Source of the DNA: CAYQDR01 sp964416315
Lineage (GTDB): Bacteria; Methylomirabilota; Methylomirabilia; Rokubacteriales; DASRDR01
Length of the DNA stretch: 40,669 nucleotides
Assembly: GCA_964416315.1 (NCBI GenBank)
Contig: CAYQDR010000030.1
Location: 1-40,669, forward strand
Reading direction: 5' to 3'
Made by a program: the position numbers and the translations under genes. The notes under the pieces were generated by a model. It was not told where the DNA came from and did not search any database. It saw only the letters and a list, made by a program, of their open reading frames with translations. Each line of letters opens with the position of its first letter. Within the stretch, counting starts at the first letter, position 1. Shown here in pieces: positions 30,072 to 38,031 of the stretch.

Positions 30072-31441
30072 TCCGCGCGCTCTGCGTCGGCGGGCTTGCC
30101 TCCTCCGTCGGGAAGACGACGGTGACCCTGGCGCTCGCCGCCGCCTTCCGCCGACGCGGGCTCCGCGTCCGGTGCGCGAAGGTCGGGCCGGACTTCATCG
30201 ACCCCGGATTCCACGAGGCCGCGACCGGCGCCCCGAGCCGCACCCTGGACAGCTGGATGCTTGCGCCCGACGCGCTCCGCACGGCCTTCGCGCGCGCAGG
30301 CTGGGAGGCCGACCTCGTGCTGGTCGAGGGCGCCATGGGCCTCTTCGACGGGCTTGACGGACGCAGCGAAACCGCGAGTACAGCCGAGGTCGCTAAGCGC
30401 CTCGCTCTCCCGGTCCTCCTCGTCGTGGACGCCGCGGCGCAGGTCCGGAGCGCCGGCGCCCTGGTCCTCGGCGCCGAGCGCTACGACCCCGAGCTCGACG
30501 TGGCCGGTGTCGTCTTCAACCGGGTCGGCGGCGAGCGGCACCTCCGGTGGCTGGCTGACGCCCTCGCGGGCCGGAGCCGGGCCCGCGTTTTGGGTGCGCT
30601 TCCCTGGCGCGACGACCTCGGGCTGCCGGAGCGGCATCTGGGCCTCGTCACCGCGCGAGAGCGGCGGTTCCCGGCGGGCCTGTTCGACGCCCTCGCCGGG
30701 CTCGCCGAGGCCTCGATCGACCTCGACGCGTGCCTTGCCCTGGCGCGGAGCGCCGTCGCGGTGGAGGCGCCGCCGGCGCCCGGGCCCCCACGCATCCGCC
30801 TCGGCGTCGCGCTCGACGAGGCGTTCCAGTTCTACTACCCGGAGGCACTGGAGGCCCTGGGCGCGGCCGGCGCGGAGATCGCGCCCTGGAGTCCGCTCGA
30901 GGACCGCGGGCTTCCGGAGGTGGATGGCCTCTACCTCGGCGGGGGCTACCCCGAGGTTCACGCCGCCCGCCTCGCAGGAAACGAGGCCGCGCGCGCCGCC
31001 GTGCGCGCCTTCGTCCTGGAGGGCCGGCCGGTCTACGCCGAGTGCGGCGGCCTCATGTACCTGGCGGAGAGCCTGGAGGACCCCGAGGGCGGGCGCCACC
31101 CCATGGTCGGCGTCCTGCCGGTTCGGGTGCGGATGACCCCCCGCCGGCTGACCCTGGGCTACCGGGAAGTCCGCCTCGCAGCCGGAGGGCTGCTGGGGCC
31201 AGCGGGGGCGAACCTGCGCGGCCACGAGTTCCACGCCTCGTACCTCGAGGCCGCGCCCGTGGGGCTCCCGTGCGCGTACCGGGTCCTGGATCCGACGGGC
31301 GGCGAGCCGTGGTCCGAGGGGTACCGGGTCCGGGGCACCCTGGCGAGCTACGTCCACCTCCACCCGGGTTCGCGGCCCGGGACCGCGGACGCCTTCGTCG
31401 CGGCGTGCGCCGCGGGCCGGGCGGGGCTGGCCCTGCGATGA
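30068..31441 (+). CDS. cbiA: Cobyrinate (or hydrogenobyrinate) a,c-diamide synthase
   Basis: 457 residues. An ATP-dependent dethiobiotin-synthetase-like domain (about 1-190; GGLASSVGKTT and KVGPDFIDPGFHEA) is joined to a class I glutamine amidotransferase domain with nucleophile Cys326 in YAECGGLMYL and the late His in SYVHLHPGS. It amidates the a and c side chains of the corrin ring using glutamine. Without cobN or the early genes in view, CbiA (cobalt early) versus CobB (cobalt late) is not decidable. The start is GTG at 30068, overlapping the cobT stop. Confidence 0.94.
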   Translation: MIRALCVGGLASSVGKTTVTLALAAAFRRRGLRVRCAKVGPDFIDPGFHEAATGAPSRTLDSWMLAPDALRTAFARAGWEADLVLVEGAMGLFDGLDGRSETASTAEVAKRLALPVLLVVDAAAQVRSAGALVLGAERYDPELDVAGVVFNRVGGERHLRWLADALAGRSRARVLGALPWRDDLGLPERHLGLVTARERRFPAGLFDALAGLAEASIDLDACLALARSAVAVEAPPAPGPPRIRLGVALDEAFQFYYPEALEALGAAGAEIAPWSPLEDRGLPEVDGLYLGGGYPEVHAARLAGNEAARAAVRAFVLEGRPVYAECGGLMYLAESLEDPEGGRHPMVGVLPVRVRMTPRRLTLGYREVRLAAGGLLGPAGANLRGHEFHASYLEAAPVGLPCAYRVLDPTGGEPWSEGYRVRGTLASYVHLHPGSRPGTADAFVAACAAGRAGLALR

Positions 31442-32322
31442 GGTGGCTCGCGTCGCTCTCGTGGGTCGGTCTGATCCTTGCCCTTGCCGTTGTCCCGGGA
31501 CGGGCAGCCGAGGTCCAGGACATGAGCGGCCGGCGGGTCGCGGTGCCCGCCAGGCCGACCCGCGTCGTCTCACTCGCGCCGAGCCTCACGGAGATCGTTT
31601 ACGCCCTCGGGGCCGGGGAGAGGCTCGTCGGCGTCACTGAGTACTGCGACTACCCGAAGGAGGCGACCGCGAAGCCCAAGGTCGGCGGGATTTACACGCC
31701 AAACTTCGAGGCGATTCTCACCCTCCGGCCTGACCTTGCCCTGGCCACGACCGAAGGCAACCGCGAAGAACACGTCCGCGGGCTTGCAGCGTTGGGCATC
31801 CCGGTCTACGTCGTGCGGCCCGTCGACTTCGCCACGGTCCTCCAGTCGATCGAGCGCGTGGGCCGCCTCCTCGGGCGCCAGGGGGAAGCGGCGGCCCTGG
31901 CGGGCTCGATGCGCCAGGAGGCCGAGGCGATCGCGCGCGCCGTCGAGGGCGTCCGCCGGCCGCGGGTGCTCTACGTCCTCTGGGGGAATCCGCTCATCGT
32001 GCCGGGACGCGACACCCTCATTACCGACCTCATCCGGCGCGCCGGCGGGGAGAGCGTCACGCGGGACGAGCCGCTCGCCTATCCTCGCTTCTCGGTCGAG
32101 GAGGCGATGGCGCGCCAGCCGGAGCGGATCGTGCTGGCTCAGCACGGCGAGGCCTCGGTGGACGAGCGCCTGCGCGAGTGGCAGCACCTCCGGCTCCTCC
32201 CGGCTGTCCGGCAGGGCCGGATCCACCCGATCGACGGCAACCTGATGCACCGCCCGGGCCCGAGGATCCTGGAGGGCCTCCGCACCCTCGCGCGTCTGCT
32301 CCACCCGGAGGTCCCCTGGTGA
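31438..32322 (+). CDS. btuF: Cobalamin ABC transporter substrate-binding protein
   Basis: 294 residues. A Sec signal peptide (about 1-23) with no lipobox is followed by a helical-backbone binding protein: RVVSLAPSLTEIVYALGAGERLVGVTEYCDYP is typical of BtuF. The neighbours btuC and btuD and the upstream B12 riboswitch fix the substrate class as corrinoids, which the sequence alone would leave open against siderophores. It begins in an ATGA overlap with cbiA. Confidence 0.9.
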   Translation: MRWLASLSWVGLILALAVVPGRAAEVQDMSGRRVAVPARPTRVVSLAPSLTEIVYALGAGERLVGVTEYCDYPKEATAKPKVGGIYTPNFEAILTLRPDLALATTEGNREEHVRGLAALGIPVYVVRPVDFATVLQSIERVGRLLGRQGEAAALAGSMRQEAEAIARAVEGVRRPRVLYVLWGNPLIVPGRDTLITDLIRRAGGESVTRDEPLAYPRFSVEEAMARQPERIVLAQHGEASVDERLREWQHLRLLPAVRQGRIHPIDGNLMHRPGPRILEGLRTLARLLHPEVPW

Positions 32323-33335
32323 TCACGCGCCGACAGGCGTTCCTCGGGACCGGCGGCGTCGCGGTGGCGCTCGCCGCCGTGTCGGCGGCGGCGTTGACCC
32401 TGGGCGCCGCGCCGCTCACCCTGTCGGAGGTGGTGTCCGTCCTGCTCGGCCGGGAGGCGCCGGAGCTCGCCGCGACGGTCGTCCTCGGCCTCCGCCTGCC
32501 GCGGATCCTGCTCGCCGCGGTCGCCGGCGCGGGCCTGACGGTGGCGGGGGTCGCGTTCCAGGCCCTGACGCGGAACCCACTGGCGGACCCGGCCGTGCTC
32601 GGCGTGGCGAGCGGTGCCGCCTTCGGCGCCGTCGTGGGCCAGCTCGCCGGGCTCGAGGGCTCGCTCCTCGCCGCATTCGGCCTCTCCGCCGTGGCCTTCG
32701 CCGGGGCCCTCGTCGCCGCGGCCGCGGTCTACCTCATCGCCGCCGTGGGCGGGCGGCTGCCGATCCAGACGCTGCTCCTGGCCGGCGTGATCACCGGGCT
32801 GTTCTTCTCCGCCGCCATCACGCTGATCATCTCCCTGGTGGACTTGGCGCGGCTCGGCGGGATTCTCCACTGGCTGATGGGCAGTCTCGGGACCCTGGGG
32901 TACCGGCCGGTCGGCGTGATGGCGCTCGGCTGTGCGGTCGGGACCGGGGCCGTCTACGCGCAGGCCCGCGCGCTGAACCTCCTCGCCCTCGGCGAGGAGT
33001 CGGCCCTCCAGCTCGGGGTCGAGGCGGAGCGGGTCAAGCGCGTCATCTTCGTGGCCGCGTCGCTTCTCACCGGCGTCGTGGTCGCTCACACGGGGCCGAT
33101 CGGGTTCGTCGGGCTGATCGTCCCCCACGCCGTCCGGCTTGCCGTCGGCTCCGACAACCGCCTGCTCATCCCCGTCGCTGCGGGGGCCGGCGCGACCTTC
33201 CTGGTCTTCGCCGACACGCTGGCCCGCGTGGCCGTGCGGCCGGCGGAGCTGCCCGTCGGCGTCATCACGGCGTTCTGCGGCGCGCCGTTCTTCGTCTATC
33301 TGTTGCGGACGCGGTTCCGCCGGGGGCTCGCGTGA
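32319..33335 (+). CDS. btuC: Cobalamin ABC transporter permease
   Basis: 338 residues, FecCD/BtuC family, with about ten membrane helices. Diagnostic stretches are LRLPRILLAAVAGAGLTVAGVAFQALTRNPLADPAVLGV, LHWLMGSLGT and TGPIGFVGLIVPHAVRL. It forms the inner-membrane channel of the BtuFCD importer. The start is GTG at 32319, overlapping the btuF stop; the stop overlaps btuD. Confidence 0.93.
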   Translation: MITRRQAFLGTGGVAVALAAVSAAALTLGAAPLTLSEVVSVLLGREAPELAATVVLGLRLPRILLAAVAGAGLTVAGVAFQALTRNPLADPAVLGVASGAAFGAVVGQLAGLEGSLLAAFGLSAVAFAGALVAAAAVYLIAAVGGRLPIQTLLLAGVITGLFFSAAITLIISLVDLARLGGILHWLMGSLGTLGYRPVGVMALGCAVGTGAVYAQARALNLLALGEESALQLGVEAERVKRVIFVAASLLTGVVVAHTGPIGFVGLIVPHAVRLAVGSDNRLLIPVAAGAGATFLVFADTLARVAVRPAELPVGVITAFCGAPFFVYLLRTRFRRGLA

Positions 33336-34138
33336 GCCCGGAGCCGCTCCTGGCAGTGCGGGGCGTGGACTTCGGCTACGGGGGCGCTTTCCGCCTCGAG
33401 GACGTGTCGTTCGAGGTGGAGCGGGCCGAAGTCTTCGCGGTGATCGGACCGAACAGCTCGGGGAAGACCACGCTGATCCGGCTTCTCACGAAGGTCCACG
33501 AGCCGCAGCGCGGCGAGATCCGGCTGGGCGGCATCGCGCTGGGGCGCCTCTCGCGGCGCGCGCTCGCCCGGCAGGTCGCGGTCGTCCCCCAGGAGCTGAC
33601 GCTCGCGTTTCCGCTCACGGTCGAGGAGCTGGCCCTGATGGGCCGGCACCCGCACGCGGAAGGGCGGTTCTTCGAGGGTCCGGAAGACCTGGCGCGGGCG
33701 TGGGAGGCAATGGCGCTGGCCGGCGTCCTCGACCTGGGGCAGCAGCCGCTCGACACGCTCTCGGGCGGAGAGCGCCAGCGGGCGGTGCTGGCCCGGGCGC
33801 TGGCCCAGGAGCCGCGGCTCCTCCTCCTCGACGAGCCCACGAGTCACCTCGACCTCCGCCACCAGCGCGAGATCGTGGGCCTGTTGCGGCGGCTCAACCG
33901 CGAGCGCGCGCTGACCGTCGTGCTCGTGAGCCACGATCTCAACCTCGCCGGCGAGGTCGCGGACCGGCTGCTCCTCCTGGCCGGCGGCCGGGTCGTGCGG
34001 ATCGGCTCATCCGACGAGGTCCTGGAGGAGGGCCTGCTCGAGGAGGTGTACGGCTGCCCCGTCCGGGTCGAGAAGAGCCCGGCGTCCGGTCGGCCCGTGG
34101 TCATGATCCGGTGGCCGGACGCCGACGAGGGGAGGTGA
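33332..34138 (+). CDS. btuD: Cobalamin ABC transporter ATPase
   Basis: 268 residues with Walker A GPNSSGKTT, signature LSGGERQR, Walker B LLLLDEPTSHLDL and switch His (VSHDLN), all intact. It powers corrinoid import with btuC and btuF. It starts with GTG at 33332 in a GTGA overlap. Its stop lies 23 bases before the second B12 riboswitch, so it closes the first riboswitch-controlled unit. Confidence 0.93.
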   Translation: MSPEPLLAVRGVDFGYGGAFRLEDVSFEVERAEVFAVIGPNSSGKTTLIRLLTKVHEPQRGEIRLGGIALGRLSRRALARQVAVVPQELTLAFPLTVEELALMGRHPHAEGRFFEGPEDLARAWEAMALAGVLDLGQQPLDTLSGGERQRAVLARALAQEPRLLLLDEPTSHLDLRHQREIVGLLRRLNRERALTVVLVSHDLNLAGEVADRLLLLAGGRVVRIGSSDEVLEEGLLEEVYGCPVRVEKSPASGRPVVMIRWPDADEGR

Positions 34139-34161
34139 GAAAGGGACTCTCGGAGGAACCT

Positions 34162-34318
34162 GTCCCCGATGCCGGGAAGCCGGTGAGGTGATGGAAAGCC
34201 GAATCCGGCACTGGCCCGCAACTGTAAGTGGGGAGCGCACCGCCACACGCCACTGGGGAGAAGACCCTGGGAAGGCGCGGGGCGCGACGAGCCACGAGTC
34301 AGGAGACCGATCGGGGAC
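34162..34318 (+). promoter_or_regulatory. Cobalamin (B12) riboswitch upstream of btuB
   Basis: The P1 stem GTCCCCGAT (34162-34170) pairs perfectly with ATCGGGGAC (34310-34318). The conserved core CGGGAAGCCGGTGAGG, CCCGCAACTGTAAG and the B12 box AGTCAGGAGACC (34297-34308) are all present, closer to consensus than the first riboswitch. It controls the outer-membrane receptor gene that follows. The expression platform is listed separately. Confidence 0.95.
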
Positions 34319-34329
34319 GCCATGGCGCG

Positions 34330-34354
34330 ACACTCTTTCGCGGAAAGGGAGTGT
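34330..34354 (+). promoter_or_regulatory. Hairpin covering the btuB ribosome-binding site
   Basis: ACACTCTTTC (34330-34339) faces GAAA (34343-34346) and GAGTGT (34349-34354), with a GG bulge and a three-base loop. The right arm contains the Shine-Dalgarno GGAAAGGGAG, and the btuB ATG follows at 34358. The hairpin begins 12 bases after P1 of the riboswitch, so ligand-dependent switching of ribosome access is the likely mechanism. The switching partner is not identified. Confidence 0.6.
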
Positions 34355-34357
34355 GCG

Positions 34358-36238
34358 ATGGTCAGGATCTGGCGGTGGAGCGGTGTGGTACTCGCGGTAG
34401 GGGTGTGGGTGGCGCCCGCAGCGGCCCAGGAGACCGGGCTGCCGGTGAAGGTGGCCGAGCCCGTGGTGGTGACGGCGACGCGGCTCGAGGAGCCGCTCGA
34501 GCAGATCGGCGCGTCGGTGACGGTGATTCCGGAGGAGGTCCTGCGCGCTCAGGAATACCGGACGATCGACGAGGCGCTCCGGACGGTGCCCGGGCTCGAG
34601 GTCCAGCGCTCCGGGAGCCTCGGAAAGATCACCACGGTGCGGATCCGCGGTGCGGGCGCGGCCCAGATTCAGGTGCTCATCGACGGCGTGCGAGTCAAGA
34701 GCCTGACCTCGGGCGACTTCGACTTCGCCGACCTCCCGGTTGACGCGATCGAGCGGATCGAGGTCGTGCGCGGCCCCCAGTCCACGCTCTACGGCGCCGA
34801 CGCGATCGGCGGCGTCATCAACATCATCACGAAGCGCGGGCGCGGAGCGCCGTCGGCGTTCGCTAACCTCGAGGTGGGCAACTACGACACGTACCGCGAG
34901 CGCGCCGGGATCTCGGGCGCCAACGGCCCGTGGGACTTCTCGCTCGGCGTCTCCCGTCTCGACTTCGGCGGGCAGTTCCTGAACGACGACCATGAGCTGA
35001 CGAGCGTCAACGGCCGGCTGGGGTATGCGCTGCCGAACCGCGGCGAGGTCGCGCTGGTCGCCCGCTACTCCGACGCCCACCGAGGGATCCCGTTCCGGAC
35101 GACGTTCCCCGACTTCGACACGAACCGCACGCAGGACGACACGCTCGCGCTCGTCAGCCTCGAGTGGCGCCAGCCCTGGGTCACCTGGTACGAGCACGCC
35201 CTGCGGCTCTCGGCCATGCGGAGCACGCTCACGTTCCGCGACCCGGACAGCGCGTTCGAGCCGCGCTCCGACATCGAGACGGAGCGCCGCGAGGTTGACT
35301 GGCTCCACCACGTTCACGTCGGCACGGTGGACACGGTGACGGTGGGGCTCGAGTACCGGAACGAGGAGGGGACGGTCAAGGGCAGCTTCTCCGAGATCAC
35401 CGACACGTGGGCGGTATTCCTCCAGAACGAGCTGCGGCTCTTCGAGCGCTTCTTCCTGACGGCGGGCGTCCGCCACGACGACAACAGCGCCTTCGGCGAC
35501 GAGACGACGGCGCGGGCCGCGGGCTCGTACCTCCTCCGCGCGACCGACACGCGGCTCAAGGCGAGCTGGGGGCAGGGCTTCCGCGCCCCGACCTTCAACG
35601 ACCTCTTCTTCCCTGCGACCTTCCCGCCGTGCCCGGCGTTCGGCAACCCGGACCTCCGGCCGGAGGAGAGCGAGAGCTGGGACGCGGGCCTAGAGCAGCA
35701 CTTCTGGCAGCGGCGCGTCCGCCTCGGGGCGACCTATTTCCGAAACGACTTCGAAAACCTGATCCAGGCCGCCCTGATCGACCCGGTGAACTTCTGCTTC
35801 CAGGCGCAGAACGTCGGGCACGCCCGCAGCGAGGGGGTGGAGGTCGAGGCCAGCGTGGCGCCGATCGACGGCTTTCTCCTGACCGGCGCGTACACCCACA
35901 CGGACACCGAGGACCGAACGACCGGCCAGCCGCTCCGTCGCTTCGCGCCCAACCGCTGGGGTTTCACGGCGACCTGGGAGATCCTCCGCGGTCTCACCCT
36001 CGGGGCCGAGCTCTTGGTCGTCTCGAGCCAGTTCGAGGGGGAGGGCCGGCCGCGCAACGACGGCTACACCGTCGTCAACGCCGTGACGAGTTACCGGCTG
36101 CCGTGGCGGTTCGGGTTCCTCTCCGACGTGACGCTCCACCTTCGGGTGAACAACCTCCTGAACGAGGACTACTCGGAAGCCCAGGGCTTCCCGGCGCTCG
36201 GCACCCACGTGGTCGCCGGCATCCGCGGGCGGTTCTAG
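34358..36238 (+). CDS. btuB: TonB-dependent outer-membrane cobalamin receptor BtuB
   Basis: 626 residues from ATG at 34358, which has its own ribosome-binding site and opens directly into a signal peptide (about 1-23, ending APAAA). An in-frame ATG at 34322 sits at the foot of riboswitch P1 and was rejected. A TonB box EPVVVTATR (about 34-42) is followed by a plug domain (about 45-165; DEALRTVPGLEVQRSG, VVRGPQSTLYGADAIGGVINIITKRG) and a 22-strand barrel ending in Phe (GIRGRF). It imports corrinoids across the outer membrane using TonB energy; a TonB-like gene lies at the window's end. Confidence 0.93.
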   Translation: MVRIWRWSGVVLAVGVWVAPAAAQETGLPVKVAEPVVVTATRLEEPLEQIGASVTVIPEEVLRAQEYRTIDEALRTVPGLEVQRSGSLGKITTVRIRGAGAAQIQVLIDGVRVKSLTSGDFDFADLPVDAIERIEVVRGPQSTLYGADAIGGVINIITKRGRGAPSAFANLEVGNYDTYRERAGISGANGPWDFSLGVSRLDFGGQFLNDDHELTSVNGRLGYALPNRGEVALVARYSDAHRGIPFRTTFPDFDTNRTQDDTLALVSLEWRQPWVTWYEHALRLSAMRSTLTFRDPDSAFEPRSDIETERREVDWLHHVHVGTVDTVTVGLEYRNEEGTVKGSFSEITDTWAVFLQNELRLFERFFLTAGVRHDDNSAFGDETTARAAGSYLLRATDTRLKASWGQGFRAPTFNDLFFPATFPPCPAFGNPDLRPEESESWDAGLEQHFWQRRVRLGATYFRNDFENLIQAALIDPVNFCFQAQNVGHARSEGVEVEASVAPIDGFLLTGAYTHTDTEDRTTGQPLRRFAPNRWGFTATWEILRGLTLGAELLVVSSQFEGEGRPRNDGYTVVNAVTSYRLPWRFGFLSDVTLHLRVNNLLNEDYSEAQGFPALGTHVVAGIRGRF

Positions 36239-36261
36239 GCCGCAGGCTCATCCTCACGCAC

Positions 36262-36339
36262 ATGAGTGATGAAATGCTCCAGCGCCTTCCGCTGCCGGAC
36301 GTCGACTGGGCCGAAGACGGCAAGTGTGTTGTCCTGTAA
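36262..36339 (+). CDS. Possible 25-residue peptide between btuB and the heme-oxygenase-fold gene
   Basis: ATG at 36262 opens MSDEMLQRLPLPDVDWAEDG and then KCVVL before TAA. The peptide is acidic in its middle (DVDWAED) and has a single Cys near a hydrophobic C-terminus. It lies 23 bases after btuB and 48 before a PqqC/CADD-like gene, an arrangement reminiscent of precursor peptides beside modifying enzymes. Against it: no clear Shine-Dalgarno, and the opposite strand is also open here. I recognise no family. Confidence 0.3.
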   Translation: MSDEMLQRLPLPDVDWAEDGKCVVL

Positions 36340-36387
36340 CCGCGTCCTGGCGGGCGCAGCTTTCGAAGCCGTAGGGAGACGGCGCCC

Positions 36388-37110
36388 GTGACCGCGCGTG
36401 GACTCTCCCCCGCAGAGTTCGTGCGTTCGCTGTGGGAGGAGACCCGCGGTCACCCCGCGGTGACCCATCCCTTTCTCAGGCGGTTCGCCGCGGGAGGGTT
36501 GGCAAGATGGCAGATCTGGGGGTACGCCTCTCAACACTACCGGCTGGTGTCGTTTTTCACTACCTACCTCGAAGCCGTTGCCGCCCGGACGCCCGACGCG
36601 CGGGTGAGGGAGTGGCTTCGCGAGATCCTTGAAGACGAGTACGTGAAGCCGCAGGGCTTCGAGCGGTCGCATCCGGCCCTCTATCGGCAGTTTCTCCGGA
36701 CAATCGGGTTTGAGGAAGGCGCCTGGGACGGTGTCGAGTGGCTACCCGCCACGCGCGCTTTCGTCCACACGCACATGGATTTGACACTACGGAGTTGGCT
36801 CTTGGGGCTGGGCGCTGTCGGGCCCGGCCACGAGTGGGCGATTCCCCTGATGTTCCCGTCCCTCGTGGCCGGGATCGAGCGGAGCCTGGCGCTCGATCCC
36901 ACGGCGCTCGAGTACTTCCACCTCCACATCAACTTGGACACGGAGCATGGGCGCGTGCTTGAGGAGATCATGCTCCGATGGGCGACGACGGAGGAGGCGC
37001 AGGCGGAGATCTCGCAGGGGGCGCGGGCGTCGCTCTCGGCCCGTGCAGCCTTCTGGAGTGGTCTGGCGGAGCATCTCTTCCCGGAACTCGCGCACGAAGC
37101 GACGGCGTGA
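36388..37110 (+). CDS. PqqC/CADD-like heme-oxygenase-fold protein (putative diiron enzyme) in the B12 locus
   Basis: 240 residues, all-helical TenA/PqqC-like superfamily: WEETRGHPAVTHPFLRRF at the start, then WQIWGYASQHYRLVSFFTTYLEAVAAR. Possible metal ligands of the diiron subgroup are Glu82 or Glu84, His95, Glu149 or Glu164, and a His180, Asp184, His187 cluster (HINLDTEH). It is not PqqC proper: no other pqq genes are present. It starts with GTG at 36388 after a TAGGGAGA site and ends four bases before cbiZ, inside a cobalamin operon. Base composition looks more AT-rich than neighbours, so it may be acquired. A role in corrinoid or lower-ligand chemistry is speculation. Confidence 0.8.
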   Translation: MTARGLSPAEFVRSLWEETRGHPAVTHPFLRRFAAGGLARWQIWGYASQHYRLVSFFTTYLEAVAARTPDARVREWLREILEDEYVKPQGFERSHPALYRQFLRTIGFEEGAWDGVEWLPATRAFVHTHMDLTLRSWLLGLGAVGPGHEWAIPLMFPSLVAGIERSLALDPTALEYFHLHINLDTEHGRVLEEIMLRWATTEEAQAEISQGARASLSARAAFWSGLAEHLFPELAHEATA

Positions 37111-37113
37111 ACC

Positions 37114-37767
37114 GTGGAGGCGTCGCCACTGATCGCCGGTGTCACCGTCGAGGTCGGCCGCGACGCCGTGTGGGTGCGGAGCCTGGAGCCGCTCGGCGTC
37201 CTGTCGTCGGCCCTCGTCGGCGCCGACCTCACCGTGACGCGGCACATCGTCAACATGCACGTCCCCCAGGGCTACCGCGGCGAGGACCCGGCGGAGGATC
37301 TCCGCGCCTTCGTTCGGGCCAGAGGCGTCGCGGAGGCGTTCGTCGGGCTCATGACCGCAGCCTGGACCCACGAGGCCCGGGCGGTGATGGAGACGCGGGA
37401 CGGCGTCGCGGTGAGCGCCATCGCGACGGTCGGCCTCGGAACCCTGGTCGCCGCCGGACTGAGCCCGCCCGCGCCCTGGCGCCCATCCACGATCAACACG
37501 ATCGTCCTGCTCGACGCCCGGCTCGATCCGGCCGCGGCGGTCAACGCCGTCATCACCGCGACCGAGGCGAAGGTCGCCGCCCTGGCGGAGGCGGCCGTCG
37601 TGACCCCGGACGGGGCGCGGGCCACCGGGACCGTCACCGACGCCGTCGTGATCGCGTGGACCGGGCGCGGCCGGCGCCTCGAGTACCTCGGGCCGGCGGC
37701 GCCCGGCGGCTGGCTCGTCGCGCGGGCGGTCCGGCGGGCCGTGGCCGAGGGGCTCGGTCGCCGGTGA
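37114..37767 (+). CDS. cbiZ: Adenosylcobinamide amidohydrolase CbiZ
   Basis: 217 residues matching the CbiZ family: RHIVNMHVPQGYRGEDPAEDL, GLMTAAWTHEARAV, STINTIVLLDARLDPAAAVNAVITATEAK and a late GTVTDAVVIAW. CbiZ cleaves the aminopropanol arm of (pseudo)cobalamin or cobinamide to adenosylcobyric acid, so imported corrinoids can be rebuilt with a different lower ligand. CbiB, encoded next, reattaches the arm. The start is GTG at 37114. This is a salvage/remodelling gene in a locus that also carries de novo steps. Confidence 0.88.
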   Translation: MEASPLIAGVTVEVGRDAVWVRSLEPLGVLSSALVGADLTVTRHIVNMHVPQGYRGEDPAEDLRAFVRARGVAEAFVGLMTAAWTHEARAVMETRDGVAVSAIATVGLGTLVAAGLSPPAPWRPSTINTIVLLDARLDPAAAVNAVITATEAKVAALAEAAVVTPDGARATGTVTDAVVIAWTGRGRRLEYLGPAAPGGWLVARAVRRAVAEGLGRR

Positions 37768-37816
37768 GCCATCCTGCGTCAACCCGTGCCTGCAGCGGCA
37801 CCGGGGAAGCCCGCGG

Positions 37817-38031
37817 CTCCCCTCCCCCCCTTAAGTCGCCGGAGGGACGGGACGTCGCGAGGGCGGCAGGCCGGAGCCGTCCCGGCGATCTGGACGAAAG
37901 GGGGCGGGGGTGCGGGGGGACCCCATGACCCAGCGCATTGCCACGCAGGCCCGGAACGGCCGCAGGCAGCCAGCGGCGCCCCTCCCCCCCTGAGGGGTGG
38001 GAGGGGGCGGGGGTGCGGGGGGACCCAATGA
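37817..38031. repeat. GC-rich intergenic repeat region with a 30-bp direct repeat at the cbiB start
   Basis: A 30-base unit at 37899-37928 recurs at 38002-38031 with one substitution (103-base offset). Each copy is G-rich (GGGGGCGGGGGTGC) and contains an ATG; the second ATG (38028) is the cbiB start. Each is preceded by a CCCCTCCCCCC tract (about 37820 and 37980). The region resembles the GGGGAG-type dispersed repeats elsewhere in the window. The first ATG opens only a 22-codon frame. The effect on cbiB translation is unknown. Confidence 0.6.

Noticed and set aside
34322..34357. ATG at 34322 as the btuB start
   Set aside because: It lies three bases after riboswitch P1 and adds 12 polar residues before a perfect signal peptide; the ATG at 34358 has its own ribosome-binding site.
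36235..36672. A minus-strand open frame opposite the micro-ORF and the start of the heme-oxygenase-fold gene
   Set aside because: Most of it is antisense to a recognisable gene. Only its last ~35 codons, opposite the micro-ORF, look protein-like, which is noted as an argument against the micro-ORF but is not enough to call a gene.
37925..37993. A 22-codon frame from the ATG in the first 30-base repeat as a leader peptide for cbiB
   Set aside because: There is no ribosome-binding site, the composition follows the GC-rich repeat, and it stops within the next C-run. Nothing suggests selection on the peptide.
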